43,457 nt of DNA from the NCBI GenBank assembly GCA_002332755.1, contig DDBO01000063.1:1-43457 (forward strand), in the 5' to 3' direction. The notes beneath the pieces were generated by a model. The model was not told the DNA's origin, did no database searches, and saw nothing but the letters and a program-made list of their open reading frames with translations. Of the stretch, positions 1 through 8,616 are shown piece after piece (the first letter of the stretch is position 1; every line of letters starts with the position of its first letter). Origin of the DNA: Bacteroidales bacterium UBA2030 (lineage in GTDB: Bacteria; Bacteroidota; Bacteroidia; Bacteroidales; TTA-H9). The position numbers were made by a program, and so were the translations under genes.

Positions 1-762
1 TTCGAGCCTGGAAAAGTATTTAGCATTAAGTTTTTAGTAAAAGATTATTATGAAAATGAATCAGTGCTCAGATTTTGGGTTAAAGGGCTACTCCCTGTAT
101 ATGCACCTGTAAGCAAGATTAATGTGCCCTATACACAGTTCAAATGTAATGAACCCTCGCGGTTTGATACCACAGGCTTCACTCTCGAAGCGCCAAATGG
201 AGCCTTTTATGATACCGTAAATTTTCATTACCGAAGAATCCCTTCTCCAATCGCTTATTATACTGATTACCATCAGGTACATTATCCCACCACCCCTATT
301 CATAAACCGTGTAAAATTTCATTACTCCCTGAGCGCCTTCCTGCTCGTTTAAAGAGCAAAGCATTGATAGTGAGGGTGAATCAACAGGGTAAACCCTCTG
401 CAGCAGGAGGGAAATGGGAACAGGGTAGGCTTACCACAACCATTCAGCGTTTTGGAACTTATTCAGTATTAGCAGATACGATATCACCCCTTATACGTCC
501 GCTAAATTTTATCGACAATAAGCTTCACTGGGGTAAACAACCGCTTAAGGTCAAAATTTCAGACGATTTGAGCGGAATAGCTTCTTATGAGGCCACACTT
601 AACGGCAGCTGGATTTTAATGGAATACGATGCTAAGAATAACCTCTTGATTTACAATCCGGATGAGTGGATTCAAGAGGGTAACAATGAACTAATAATCA
701 AAGTAACTGACGGGGTTGGCAATACTTCCTCCCGAATGATTTCGTTTAAATACAAACCATGA
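1..762 (+). CDS. M23 family metallopeptidase, C-terminal part (5' end outside window)
   Basis: The reading frame is open from base 1 to the TGA at 762, so the gene starts before the window. The visible ~253 residues resemble the C-terminal beta-rich region that follows the LytM/M23 catalytic domain in Bacteroidota peptidases: a segment with QRFGTYSVLADT, then PLNFIDNK, an Ig-like stretch with ISDDLSGIASYEATLNG and WILMEYDAKNNLL, and a closing VTDGVGNTSS. The catalytic HxxxD and HxH residues would lie upstream and cannot be seen, so activity is unproven. The family cleaves peptidoglycan cross-links in the periplasm. The stop overlaps the next start as ATGA, which suggests translational coupling with the 862-aa exported protein. 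Assignment rests on similarity of the tail region. Confidence 0.72.
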   Translation, partial: FEPGKVFSIKFLVKDYYENESVLRFWVKGLLPVYAPVSKINVPYTQFKCNEPSRFDTTGFTLEAPNGAFYDTVNFHYRRIPSPIAYYTDYHQVHYPTTPIHKPCKISLLPERLPARLKSKALIVRVNQQGKPSAAGGKWEQGRLTTTIQRFGTYSVLADTISPLIRPLNFIDNKLHWGKQPLKVKISDDLSGIASYEATLNGSWILMEYDAKNNLLIYNPDEWIQEGNNELIIKVTDGVGNTSSRMISFKYKP

Positions 763-3347
763 GGAAGCTCTTTGTCTTATTATTAATTTGGCTTTGCTTT
801 TCATATTCGGTATCTGCCGACACAACAGATACACTGTGGTTGAAGTATGTTGCCGGAAAAAGTGCTTCCGGGCTTCCCGGCAATCGCATAGTAGGCGAGT
901 TGGCTCGGGAGAATGGTTATTTGCTGAGGAAATTCAGATTAGGATATGCTTTTGAGCGAACTACATTTTGTCAGCCTCAAAGCGGGGAAATGCAGGTTGC
1001 ATTTAGTTATAAAGGGATTTCAGGTCCTGCGACTTATCTGGGTTACCCTCTTGATCATGTACTTATCCCTATAGGTTTTCGCCTGAAGATTGAAGTTAAA
1101 GAATTTGGAAAGGTATTGTATGATGAAACCCTGCCCTGGCCTAAAGAAGAACCTGCGGTTTTGAAGTTGCAAACACATTCCTGCTCCGATACGCTATTGT
1201 TCTATTTATCCGAACCGATATTTACTGAAGCTCAGACAGAAATTCTTAAGGCCGCCATGTATGATATACGCACCTACAAAGCTGTGGACCTGGCATTGCA
1301 ATCGGCCTGGAATATTGCTCAAAGCTTCGACTACCGCGATACGACCTGTGTGGGGTGCCTTATTGCATCGGCCGTTGAGTTGGAGCGTGTTTCCACGATT
1401 CTTTCGCAACTTGTTGATAGTCTGGCTTTGCCTCTGGATAAAACAGACCCTGATCGTGTAAAGGAAAATTTACTTAAAATGAATGGAGAGGTTTATCGGA
1501 GAAGTCTTTTTTTGAGCAGACTGCGAAACTTCACAGCTGAAGATGCTTTCAAGGCTGGATCATTATCCGAGACCTTCCTGTCAAATTGGATTAAAAGTGA
1601 AGGGTTTCTCAATCCTCTCTACAATCACGTCTTTCGTAAACTGGCCAGGATAAAAAACAGTGAGAGATACAGTTTATTTGATAAGGTAAGTCTATGGTTG
1701 CCGGGCCTTCCATCCCAATGGCAGGAACTTTACGCAAAAAAATTGTCGGAAGCATTGTTAAACTCAAGCACGGAGATGCAATCATCGGGGCGATTCGACC
1801 AGGCTTTTATTTTGGCGGCGAATGCACGGGATATTTTAAAAATGATAGGAAACGACGATGAAGCCGACCTTATGGAGCATCATCTTCAGGAGCCTATGCT
1901 TGGACTTTATCGTGTTTATCTTGATGTAGCAACCGATGCCGTTAAAAATGGCAATCTTCGCATGGGTGATGAATACTTGCAAAAAGCCATTGATTTCAGG
2001 GCTCATAACCGTGCTTATATGCCGGGAGGCCTGTCCGATGCGGAGGTTTATGGACGTTTTGCAGATGCTTGTTTGGATAAAATCATTCAACTACACGAAC
2101 AGGGGCTTTATGAAGAAGCCTTTCCCTATCTTTTAAAAGCCTATGATTATGCCCGGCGTATTACGGTTTACCTCCGATTCCCTGAACTTGACCGCATGCG
2201 ATCGGAGCTTGCACAAAAAAGTTACGGACAATTGCTCGAAAAAGCCCTGGATGCTTATAAGATAAAGGATTACGCTTCTGCTGCAGAATTTTTTGAAAAG
2301 TGGAACCAGGTAAGAAAAACATGGTCGGCCTGGTTGCAATTCACACCCGAGGATGATTCAATCGCTAAGAAGTATCGGATATCTCGACTTTTTGTTGATT
2401 TACAAGAACTTAAAGTGTTGGTGGCTCAGAATGTTACTGACAGCCTTTATGCTGTTGCTGATCAAAAGCGCCAAGAGGTTGTAAATTTACACCTGACAGA
2501 TCAACCCGAATTTTGCAACCTTATACGAGAAGTGGGTCGTTTGTTTTTCGATGCTGCCCTGAAAGAAACAGGCAGTTATCTGTGGGATTTTAAATTTACC
2601 GAGGCCAGGAGTTCGTTTGCACTGGCTGATAGTATATCAGTGCGCTTCCACATTGCCGACTGTGAAGATGTAAATCAAATGCTTGAAACCATGCAACAGC
2701 GAATGAATCGCCAAAATGTTATCTATGCTACCTTTCTGTATGACAGGTACTATTACAAGACTGTAAGTTCTTTCGAAGCCGGCTCTTTTGCTTTAGGCAA
2801 AGCTTATGCCGACACAGCCTTGCAATGGTGTTGCTGTGGCTGCGATGCTCATAATCTGGAATCTCTTGTCGGAAAGTATGCGCCTGCCATCCGTTACGAT
2901 AAATATCTGCAGCGCTTGGAATACTTTTATGCTCTACAGCAGGCAGATTCGATGGAATTTGTACGTCAACGACTTTTTACTTGGTTTCAAACCGATTCCA
3001 CACTTTCACAGCATTTTACACAACCCGACACATTGTGGTTAATAAAACTGAAACCCCGTTCCTGGGTCTTCGATTATTATTTTGGCCCTCTGATGGAAAA
3101 AGGAAAACCTGAGTATGTGCTTGGACTAATGGAAAAGCTGAGAAGTGAGGGAATTCCCGGGGAATGGCTTGAAAATTGGCAGATGTTAACGGCCAGAGCT
3201 ATAGCAGCCAAAGATATTCATATAAGAAATACCGAAGCGGCCTACCAGCGTTTGGCTCAATTAGCACCTGATGTGGTATGGTATAAGGTGTTCAGGGAAG
3301 TTTATATTTCAAAACGTCTCTCCGTTTTCCAACGAATGTTGAACTAG
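759..3347 (+). CDS. Exported helical-repeat protein of unknown function (862 aa)
   Basis: I do not recognise a named family. The N-terminus has a signal peptide (MRKLFVLLLIWLCFSYSVSA, probable cleavage after SADT or nearby), so the protein is periplasmic or surface-located. The first ~150 residues look beta-rich. The rest is mostly alpha-helical with TPR-like pairs such as GLYEEAFPYLLKAYDYARR and KDYASAAEFFEKWNQV. A cysteine cluster, CCCGC at residues 691-695, stands out in an exported protein and could bind metal or form disulfides. The start overlaps the stop of the M23 peptidase gene (ATGA), so the two are probably co-translated and may act together at the cell envelope. That functional link is inference. 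Confidence 0.7.
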   Translation: MRKLFVLLLIWLCFSYSVSADTTDTLWLKYVAGKSASGLPGNRIVGELARENGYLLRKFRLGYAFERTTFCQPQSGEMQVAFSYKGISGPATYLGYPLDHVLIPIGFRLKIEVKEFGKVLYDETLPWPKEEPAVLKLQTHSCSDTLLFYLSEPIFTEAQTEILKAAMYDIRTYKAVDLALQSAWNIAQSFDYRDTTCVGCLIASAVELERVSTILSQLVDSLALPLDKTDPDRVKENLLKMNGEVYRRSLFLSRLRNFTAEDAFKAGSLSETFLSNWIKSEGFLNPLYNHVFRKLARIKNSERYSLFDKVSLWLPGLPSQWQELYAKKLSEALLNSSTEMQSSGRFDQAFILAANARDILKMIGNDDEADLMEHHLQEPMLGLYRVYLDVATDAVKNGNLRMGDEYLQKAIDFRAHNRAYMPGGLSDAEVYGRFADACLDKIIQLHEQGLYEEAFPYLLKAYDYARRITVYLRFPELDRMRSELAQKSYGQLLEKALDAYKIKDYASAAEFFEKWNQVRKTWSAWLQFTPEDDSIAKKYRISRLFVDLQELKVLVAQNVTDSLYAVADQKRQEVVNLHLTDQPEFCNLIREVGRLFFDAALKETGSYLWDFKFTEARSSFALADSISVRFHIADCEDVNQMLETMQQRMNRQNVIYATFLYDRYYYKTVSSFEAGSFALGKAYADTALQWCCCGCDAHNLESLVGKYAPAIRYDKYLQRLEYFYALQQADSMEFVRQRLFTWFQTDSTLSQHFTQPDTLWLIKLKPRSWVFDYYFGPLMEKGKPEYVLGLMEKLRSEGIPGEWLENWQMLTARAIAAKDIHIRNTEAAYQRLAQLAPDVVWYKVFREVYISKRLSVFQRMLN

Positions 3348-3376
3348 TTTTCAAATATAAATTGCCGTCGGGTTTG

Positions 3377-3384
3377 TATATTTG
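3377..3384 (+). promoter_or_regulatory. Promoter -7 element TAnnTTTG before the barrel-protein gene
   Basis: TATATTTG matches the Bacteroidota housekeeping -7 consensus TAnnTTTG and lies 17 bp before the GTG start at 3402. No convincing -33 TTTG is present at the usual 19-21 bp spacing, so this is a moderate call. Confidence 0.4.
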
Positions 3385-3401
3385 ATGAAGATATCATTAT
3401 C

Positions 3402-4412
3402 GTGAAGCAGAAATACTATTGGTTATATACACTTGTGTTTTTATTGGTTATCGGAGGAGGCGTTCAGAAAGCGAATGCCCAGGAGTGGGCAATACCCGAG
3501 GGGTTGGAGAGAACATTTTTGGGTGGGCTTTGCATCGGTAACGATTCATTGAGGGCCTCATATTTGGTGGGTACATATTATTCATTTGCCTCTCGTGCTT
3601 TTAAGGGTTTAGGTAATTATGAAGCCTCTAAGGATTTTTCCGATTATCGTCGACAGGGTTTATGGCTTAGGGCCGATTATAGGTTAAGCCACAATCTGAA
3701 CCTTGGCTTAACGATTCCTTATTATATCTCATCGATAAAATTATCCAACAATCCCGCAAAAACGTTTTTTCAGCGAGGAGTATCAGAAATACGGATGCGT
3801 GCGGGTTATGACATTCACTGGGAGCGAATGGCTTTTTTCGCCGGACTTTCTACGGGTCTTCCTGTCCAGGAAGGGCGCAAATCTTTTACCAGCCCTGAAA
3901 TTCCTTTGGGTAATGATGCCTATTGGAACCTGGGATGCGAAGCTGGTATTTCATGGTTCAGCAAAAATGAGTTTGGGTTTCTTCTTCATTCAAGTCTAAA
4001 CCTGAGGATTGCCCAGTCTGGCTACATTGTCTGGAGCGATACTTTAAGCAGCCTACTGGGAGAACCCTATTCCTCCATTCAGGCCACTATCAACCGCCGT
4101 GATTATTTTACTACGACTGCCTCTTTCAGGATTCCCTGGGGAGCTTATGTTATTGTGGCAGGTTACAATTTTTATTACGAATGGCCGGATTACGCGGATA
4201 ACATTGCGCCAGAACTTACTCCCGAAATGCTTGCATGGGTGAAACAAGTGATGGGACAGGGTGCAATTTTGCATGGTATCACAGCGGGTGTAATGACCAG
4301 CTGGGGACCTTTTCAGGCTGGCTTGATAGGCAAGGCCTATTTTGCTGGAAGGGGTGGAATAGCAGAAAATTCTTTATCTTTGATGGTCAGGTATCTTTTC
4401 AATTCTCAATAG
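3402..4412 (+). CDS. Outer-membrane beta-barrel-like protein, unknown role (336 aa)
   Basis: The GTG at 3402 begins a clean signal peptide ending near KANAQ, a typical Bacteroidota Sec signal. An ATG at 3385 in another frame stops after six codons and is not used. The mature protein alternates aromatic and polar residues in short strands, for example LWLRADYRLSHNLNLGLTIPYY and YVIVAGYNFYYEW. It ends in a strand with aromatic residues (SLMVRYLFNSQ). These are hallmarks of an outer-membrane barrel. It resembles the broad transporter/phenol-degradation-type barrel group, but I cannot name a substrate. pepE follows 9 bp downstream, so the two are probably co-transcribed, though no shared function is obvious. 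Confidence 0.65.
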   Translation: MKQKYYWLYTLVFLLVIGGGVQKANAQEWAIPEGLERTFLGGLCIGNDSLRASYLVGTYYSFASRAFKGLGNYEASKDFSDYRRQGLWLRADYRLSHNLNLGLTIPYYISSIKLSNNPAKTFFQRGVSEIRMRAGYDIHWERMAFFAGLSTGLPVQEGRKSFTSPEIPLGNDAYWNLGCEAGISWFSKNEFGFLLHSSLNLRIAQSGYIVWSDTLSSLLGEPYSSIQATINRRDYFTTTASFRIPWGAYVIVAGYNFYYEWPDYADNIAPELTPEMLAWVKQVMGQGAILHGITAGVMTSWGPFQAGLIGKAYFAGRGGIAENSLSLMVRYLFNSQ

Positions 4413-4421
4413 CAATTAACT

Positions 4422-5156
4422 ATGAATCTTCTACTTATTAGTAATTCAACAAATTACGGGGAACCTTACTTGATGTGGCCAAGGCCTTATATCAAGGAAT
4501 TTGCCGAAAAACATGGTTTTCGTAAGGTGTTATTTATCCCTTATGCGGGTATTTCTTTATCTTCGGAGAGTCTTGACGCCTCGTATGATGTTTACGAAAT
4601 GCGTGTGAAGGAGGTATTCAAAGAATTAGGTTTGGAGGTAGAGAGTATACACAGGAAGAAAAACCCCCTCAACGCAGTTTTCGAAGCACAAGCCATTGCT
4701 GTGGGTGGAGGTAATACTTTTCATCTGGTATATCAAATGCAAAAGAATGGATTAATGCAGGCCATTGCTGAACGGGTGAAAGGGGGATTACCTTATATGG
4801 GATGGAGTGCAGGAAGCAATGTGGCTTGCCCTACATTGATGACTACCAATGATATGCCCATCATCCAGCCACCCAGTTTTGAATGCATGGGGTTAATCCC
4901 TTTTCAGATCAATCCGCATTATTTGGATAAGAATCCTGAAGGTCACGGCGGGGAAACTCGCGAAGCCCGTATTGAGGAATTTTTAATCGTTAATCCCCAT
5001 CTGGCTGTTGCTGGCTTGCGTGAGGGTACACTGTTGGAAGTTTCCTGTAAAGGCATAGAGCTTCGTGGTGCCCGTCCGATGCGGCTTTTCAGGGCTGGCG
5101 TTTCACCTCAGGAATTCGATCCAGGTACGGATATATCGTTTCTTCTTGAAAGTTAA
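4422..5156 (+). CDS. pepE: Dipeptidase E (alpha-aspartyl dipeptidase, family S51)
   Basis: This is a cytoplasmic serine peptidase that releases N-terminal aspartate from dipeptides such as Asp-Leu. At 244 aa it is close to the usual ~230 aa. The nucleophile motif GWSAGSN lies at residues 127-133 with Ser129. Asp144 and His166 fall at exactly the spacing of the Salmonella PepE triad (Ser120, Asp135, His157), a uniform shift of nine residues. The glycine-rich AVGGGNTFHL stretch (93-102) is also typical. It sits 9 bp behind the barrel-protein gene and is followed by a perfect inverted repeat that may end its transcript. Confidence 0.95.
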   Translation: MNLLLISNSTNYGEPYLMWPRPYIKEFAEKHGFRKVLFIPYAGISLSSESLDASYDVYEMRVKEVFKELGLEVESIHRKKNPLNAVFEAQAIAVGGGNTFHLVYQMQKNGLMQAIAERVKGGLPYMGWSAGSNVACPTLMTTNDMPIIQPPSFECMGLIPFQINPHYLDKNPEGHGGETREARIEEFLIVNPHLAVAGLREGTLLEVSCKGIELRGARPMRLFRAGVSPQEFDPGTDISFLLES

Positions 5157-5169
5157 AGATTAAACTCCC

Positions 5170-5209
5170 GCTTTCTTGTTTGCCTGAACACGTTCGCAAA
5201 CAAGAAAGC
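5170..5209. repeat. Perfect 14-bp inverted repeat between pepE and the DUF262 gene
   Basis: The arms GCTTTCTTGTTTGC (5170-5183) and GCAAACAAGAAAGC (5196-5209) are exact reverse complements around a 12-nt loop. The structure lies 13 bp after pepE, where a terminator is expected, but no T-tract follows on either strand. It could therefore be a factor-dependent terminator, an RNA processing site, a protein-binding palindrome or the remnant of a small mobile element. Confidence 0.8.
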
Positions 5210-5396
5210 ATGGGGGAGATTATAGTAATAAATTGGGTTAGAGGAATACCAGGTGTGCACTGGAGGAGTTTTAAAAGACCAGGGTTTGTGAAATTTTCGG
5301 TTTCCATTCATTTCCATCGTGAAGTGTTTTTATTAGAAGTATTTAAAAATATACAGCCAGTGAGCTTTCGCAACAAATCCAATAAATACTATTGCC
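5210..5396. other. Non-coding gap before the DUF262 gene
   Basis: This 187-bp stretch follows the inverted repeat. I see no RNA gene or strong TAnnTTTG element. A 7/8 match (TACTATTG, 5387-5394) lies only 3 bp before the ATG, which would give a leaderless transcript, so it is not called as a promoter. Confidence 0.4.
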
Positions 5397-7193
5397 ATGA
5401 TTATACAGAGGTTTTCGGTTAATAATTATCCTGTCCAAACCATACTTTCGTGGGTGCAAAGCAATGAGGTAGCCATTCCTGAAATTCAGCGACCCTTTGT
5501 ATGGAGTTCAACCCAGGTGCGCGATCTTGTCGACTCCTTGTATAATGGTTTCCCTGTGGGTTATCTGATTACCTGGAAAAATCCCAATGTGCGGCTTAAA
5601 GATGGCTCTACTTCAAATGGTAAACGAATTCTAATTGATGGCCAGCAAAGAGTAACTGCCTTGATGACTGCTATACTGGGAAAAGAAGTTTTCGATAGTA
5701 ATTATCGTCGCCGCAGGATTACCATTGCTTTCAACCCAACCCTAAGGAAATTTGAAGTTTTAAATTCAATAATTAAAAAGGACTCGCAGTGGATTAGCGA
5801 TATTTCTGAAATCTTCTCTCCTGGGTTTAAAATCCTCGATAAAATAAGGGATTACTGTGCTCTTAATCCTGAAGTAAGCCAAGAGGATATTTTGCATGCC
5901 ATTGACGCACTAAAAAGTATTCTGAACATCACCATTGGTCTTATTGAACTTAACCCCGACCTTGATATTGATGAAGTTACTGAAATTTTTATACGTATAA
6001 ATTCATCCGGTCTTACCCTGAGCCAGGCTGACTTCGCCATGTCGAAAATAGCTGTAGATGAAATATATGGTGGCAATTTATTACGAAAAGCTATCGATTA
6101 TTTTTCTCATCTGGCAGTCAAGCCTGAGTTTATTGACATCATTAGGGAAAACGATGCAGCCTTTATGGAGACGGAATATTTTCCCAAACTCCAATGGTTG
6201 AAAGATGATAGGGAGAATTTATACGACCCTGATTATAAGGATATCATACGGGTAGCCTTTACTTATAAATTTAGGCGAGGACCTTTACAAGAATTAGTTG
6301 CACTGCTTTCGGGCAGGAATTTTGAAACCAGAGAGTATCAAGAAAATATTGCAGAAGAATCCTTTGCCATCCTGAAGGAGGGTGTGTTTGATTTTATGAA
6401 TGAAACCCATTTTAAGAGGTTTATTATGATTATCCGTTCGGCCGGATTTATTGATCCATTCATGATCCGTTCGAAAAATGCCCTCAACTTCTCTTACGTT
6501 TTGTATTTGACTCTTAAGGAAAATGGAGTTCATCCCTCCCTAATCGAAACCTATGTCAGACGGTGGTTTGTAATGTCGGTTCTTAAGAGCCGGTATTCCT
6601 CTTCACCCGAGTCACAGTTTTCGTTCGATATCAAACGATTAACCGAAACAAATCCCATCCAATACATGGAAGACGTTTTGAAGTCGGAACTAAGTGATGC
6701 TTATTGGGAATATTCCTTACCCCTTGAAATGGACACATCAGTTACATCTCACCCTCTGTATCATGCCTTTTTAGCTGCCCAGGTAAAGCTTAACGATAAA
6801 GGCTTCCTTTCCAAGGATATCCTTGTGTCGGACTTAATTAAGCTTAAAGGCGATTTGCATCACATTTATCCCAGAGAGTTTCTTAAGAATCAGGGATTCG
6901 ACAAAGGTCTTATTAATCAGATAGCCAATTTTGCGGTTGCCCAAAGTGAAATAAATATCGCAATTGGTAAAAAAGATCCCGGGCAATATTTTACCGAGTT
7001 GGTGAATCAATGCAATGGCGGATCCATAAAATATGGAGGAATAACCAGTTTCCGACAATTAGAGGAGAACCTGGCAGAGCATTGTATCCCACTTGATTTT
7101 ATTAAAACAGGCCCGTTACCCTACCATGAATTTTTGTTAAAACGCAGACAACTCATGGCTTCAAAAATTCGAAGATATTTTGGTTTACTTTGA
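5397..7193 (+). CDS. DUF262/GmrSD-like protein with C-terminal HNH-like motif (598 aa)
   Basis: The N-terminal DUF262 domain shows IPEIQRPFVW at residues 27-36 and the signature DGQQR at 81-85, a ParB/Srx-like NTP-handling motif. A helical middle follows. Near the C-terminus HHIYP (488-492) is followed by a downstream Asn and IGKKDP, the pattern of the DUF1524/HNH-type nuclease half. In GmrSD type IV enzymes these halves restrict glucosylated hydroxymethylcytosine phage DNA using NTP; other DUF262 proteins belong to BREX, SspE-like or uncharacterised systems. Here both halves are in one polypeptide. No methylase, helicase or toxin-antitoxin partner is adjacent, so it probably acts alone. It is convergent with the sugar-transferase gene, 10 bp apart. 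The defence role is inferred from the family. Confidence 0.85.
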   Translation: MIIQRFSVNNYPVQTILSWVQSNEVAIPEIQRPFVWSSTQVRDLVDSLYNGFPVGYLITWKNPNVRLKDGSTSNGKRILIDGQQRVTALMTAILGKEVFDSNYRRRRITIAFNPTLRKFEVLNSIIKKDSQWISDISEIFSPGFKILDKIRDYCALNPEVSQEDILHAIDALKSILNITIGLIELNPDLDIDEVTEIFIRINSSGLTLSQADFAMSKIAVDEIYGGNLLRKAIDYFSHLAVKPEFIDIIRENDAAFMETEYFPKLQWLKDDRENLYDPDYKDIIRVAFTYKFRRGPLQELVALLSGRNFETREYQENIAEESFAILKEGVFDFMNETHFKRFIMIIRSAGFIDPFMIRSKNALNFSYVLYLTLKENGVHPSLIETYVRRWFVMSVLKSRYSSSPESQFSFDIKRLTETNPIQYMEDVLKSELSDAYWEYSLPLEMDTSVTSHPLYHAFLAAQVKLNDKGFLSKDILVSDLIKLKGDLHHIYPREFLKNQGFDKGLINQIANFAVAQSEINIAIGKKDPGQYFTELVNQCNGGSIKYGGITSFRQLEENLAEHCIPLDFIKTGPLPYHEFLLKRRQLMASKIRRYFGLL

Positions 7194-7203
7194 AGACGAG
7201 ATT

Positions 7204-8616
7204 TTATTTCCCTCGTCCCTGCAATACAATCATGATTGTGTAAACCAGGATTTTAATATCCATGGCAATCGACATGTTTTCGAGATAAAGTAGGTCGAAT
7301 TTGGCTCGCTCAATCATCTGGTCAATATTTTCGGCGTAACCATATTTAACCTGCCCCCACGAGGTGATGCCGGGTTTTACTTTTTGCAGGAGACGGAAAT
7401 GGGGCATACGTTGAACAATCTGGTCGATGTAAAATTGCCTTTCGGGCCTCGGACCGACTAACGACATATCCCCTTTGAGAACAGTAAAAAACTGAGGGAT
7501 TTCGTCGAGGCGGTATTGACGCATGATGCGGCCCCAGGGAGTTACCCGGGGGTCGTTTTTGGAAGAAAGTTGCGGGCCTGCCTTTTCGGCATCGGCATAC
7601 ATCGAACGAAACTTAATCATTTTAAACTTACGCCCATGCAAACCTACCCTCTCCTGACGGAAAAGAATAGGCCCCGGCGATGAGCGCTTAACCATAAAAG
7701 CCGTGAAAATGAAAACGGGTGACAAAATAACAATGGCTATCGCAGAAATAACAATATCCATCATGCGTTTAATAACCTTTTGCCAAGCCGGCATCAGGTC
7801 GGTAGAGATTTCAATAAGGGGCGAATAAATAGAACTTGTGCGAACAGTCCCCAACAATATATCCTGCATAACAGGGGCGATTTTAATGACTACATTAGAG
7901 TCTTCGATTTCTGTCATGATGGGGTCTATCGCATTTAATTCCGATCGTTCAAAAGCAATGATTACTTCTTCTACTTTATATTCTTCAATGATGCGTTTCA
8001 GTTCTTTGTAGCTTCCCAGATGGGGAAGATAGGGTTCAAGCATGTTTTTCTCAACTACACCTGCATCCACAAACCCTACAAACTTATTACCGGGCGAAAG
8101 GGGTTGATTTTCTATGTCCTGATAAACCCTAAAGGCATTTCCGTTGCACCCGACCAAGACGGTGTTAAAACCAATTATCCTTCGATGTATTTTGCTGTTG
8201 GTTATTGTTGTTATGATGAAGCGGGCAAGGTAGGTCAGCGAAAAATGAAGACTGAAAAGTACCAGAAACGACTGATAATAGGACTTGTATGATCTGATGA
8301 TATCATCAAGCAAAAGGGTAAAAAATATAACCAGCACTCCAATAGCAGTGGTAGCTATGGTTTGACCAAGCTCTTTTAAACGTGACTTTCGATAAATTTT
8401 TCTGTAATAACCTGAAATGGCGTAAAGACCTATCCACAGAACCGGCAGTCCAAATACTCCGTAATAAAAGTTGCGATCTCGTAGTATTGCCGAGGCTTTT
8501 TCAACAAACCAGGGGTCAACGTAATATTTGCGGTACAGGAAAAACAGAGCCCAGGCAATTGCGGCTGTTATATAGTCGGCAGTTATATATTTGGCAATTT
8601 GTAAATTTTTATTCAT
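7204..8616 (-). CDS. Undecaprenyl-phosphate sugar phosphotransferase (WcaJ/WbaP type)
   Basis: This membrane enzyme moves a sugar-1-phosphate from a nucleotide sugar to undecaprenyl phosphate and so starts exopolysaccharide or O-antigen units. At 470 aa it has the usual layout: four or five N-terminal membrane helices (~10-130), a Rossmann-like CoA-binding-type domain (~145-260), a further hydrophobic helix (~285-310), and the catalytic domain. The catalytic signatures are SPGPILFRQERVG, FKMIKFRSM, DEIPQFFTVLKGDMSLVGPRP and KPGITSWGQ. Its start overlaps the stop of the upstream lipoprotein gene (ATGA), so the pair is coupled. No glycosyltransferase cluster adjoins it, so the polysaccharide it serves is unknown. 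Confidence 0.92.
   Translation of the reverse strand: MNKNLQIAKYITADYITAAIAWALFFLYRKYYVDPWFVEKASAILRDRNFYYGVFGLPVLWIGLYAISGYYRKIYRKSRLKELGQTIATTAIGVLVIFFTLLLDDIIRSYKSYYQSFLVLFSLHFSLTYLARFIITTITNSKIHRRIIGFNTVLVGCNGNAFRVYQDIENQPLSPGNKFVGFVDAGVVEKNMLEPYLPHLGSYKELKRIIEEYKVEEVIIAFERSELNAIDPIMTEIEDSNVVIKIAPVMQDILLGTVRTSSIYSPLIEISTDLMPAWQKVIKRMMDIVISAIAIVILSPVFIFTAFMVKRSSPGPILFRQERVGLHGRKFKMIKFRSMYADAEKAGPQLSSKNDPRVTPWGRIMRQYRLDEIPQFFTVLKGDMSLVGPRPERQFYIDQIVQRMPHFRLLQKVKPGITSWGQVKYGYAENIDQMIERAKFDLLYLENMSIAMDIKILVYTIMIVLQGRGK

Noticed and set aside
2829..2843. CCCGC cluster in the 862-aa protein as a possible sign of frameshift or error
   Set aside because: The frame continues intact for another ~170 residues with similar composition, so the cluster looks real and is noted in the gene entry instead.
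5180..5422. 80-codon frame on the plus strand between pepE and the DUF262 gene
   Set aside because: It starts inside the inverted repeat, overlaps the DUF262 start out of frame, and its product has no recognisable family or compositional bias of a real protein.
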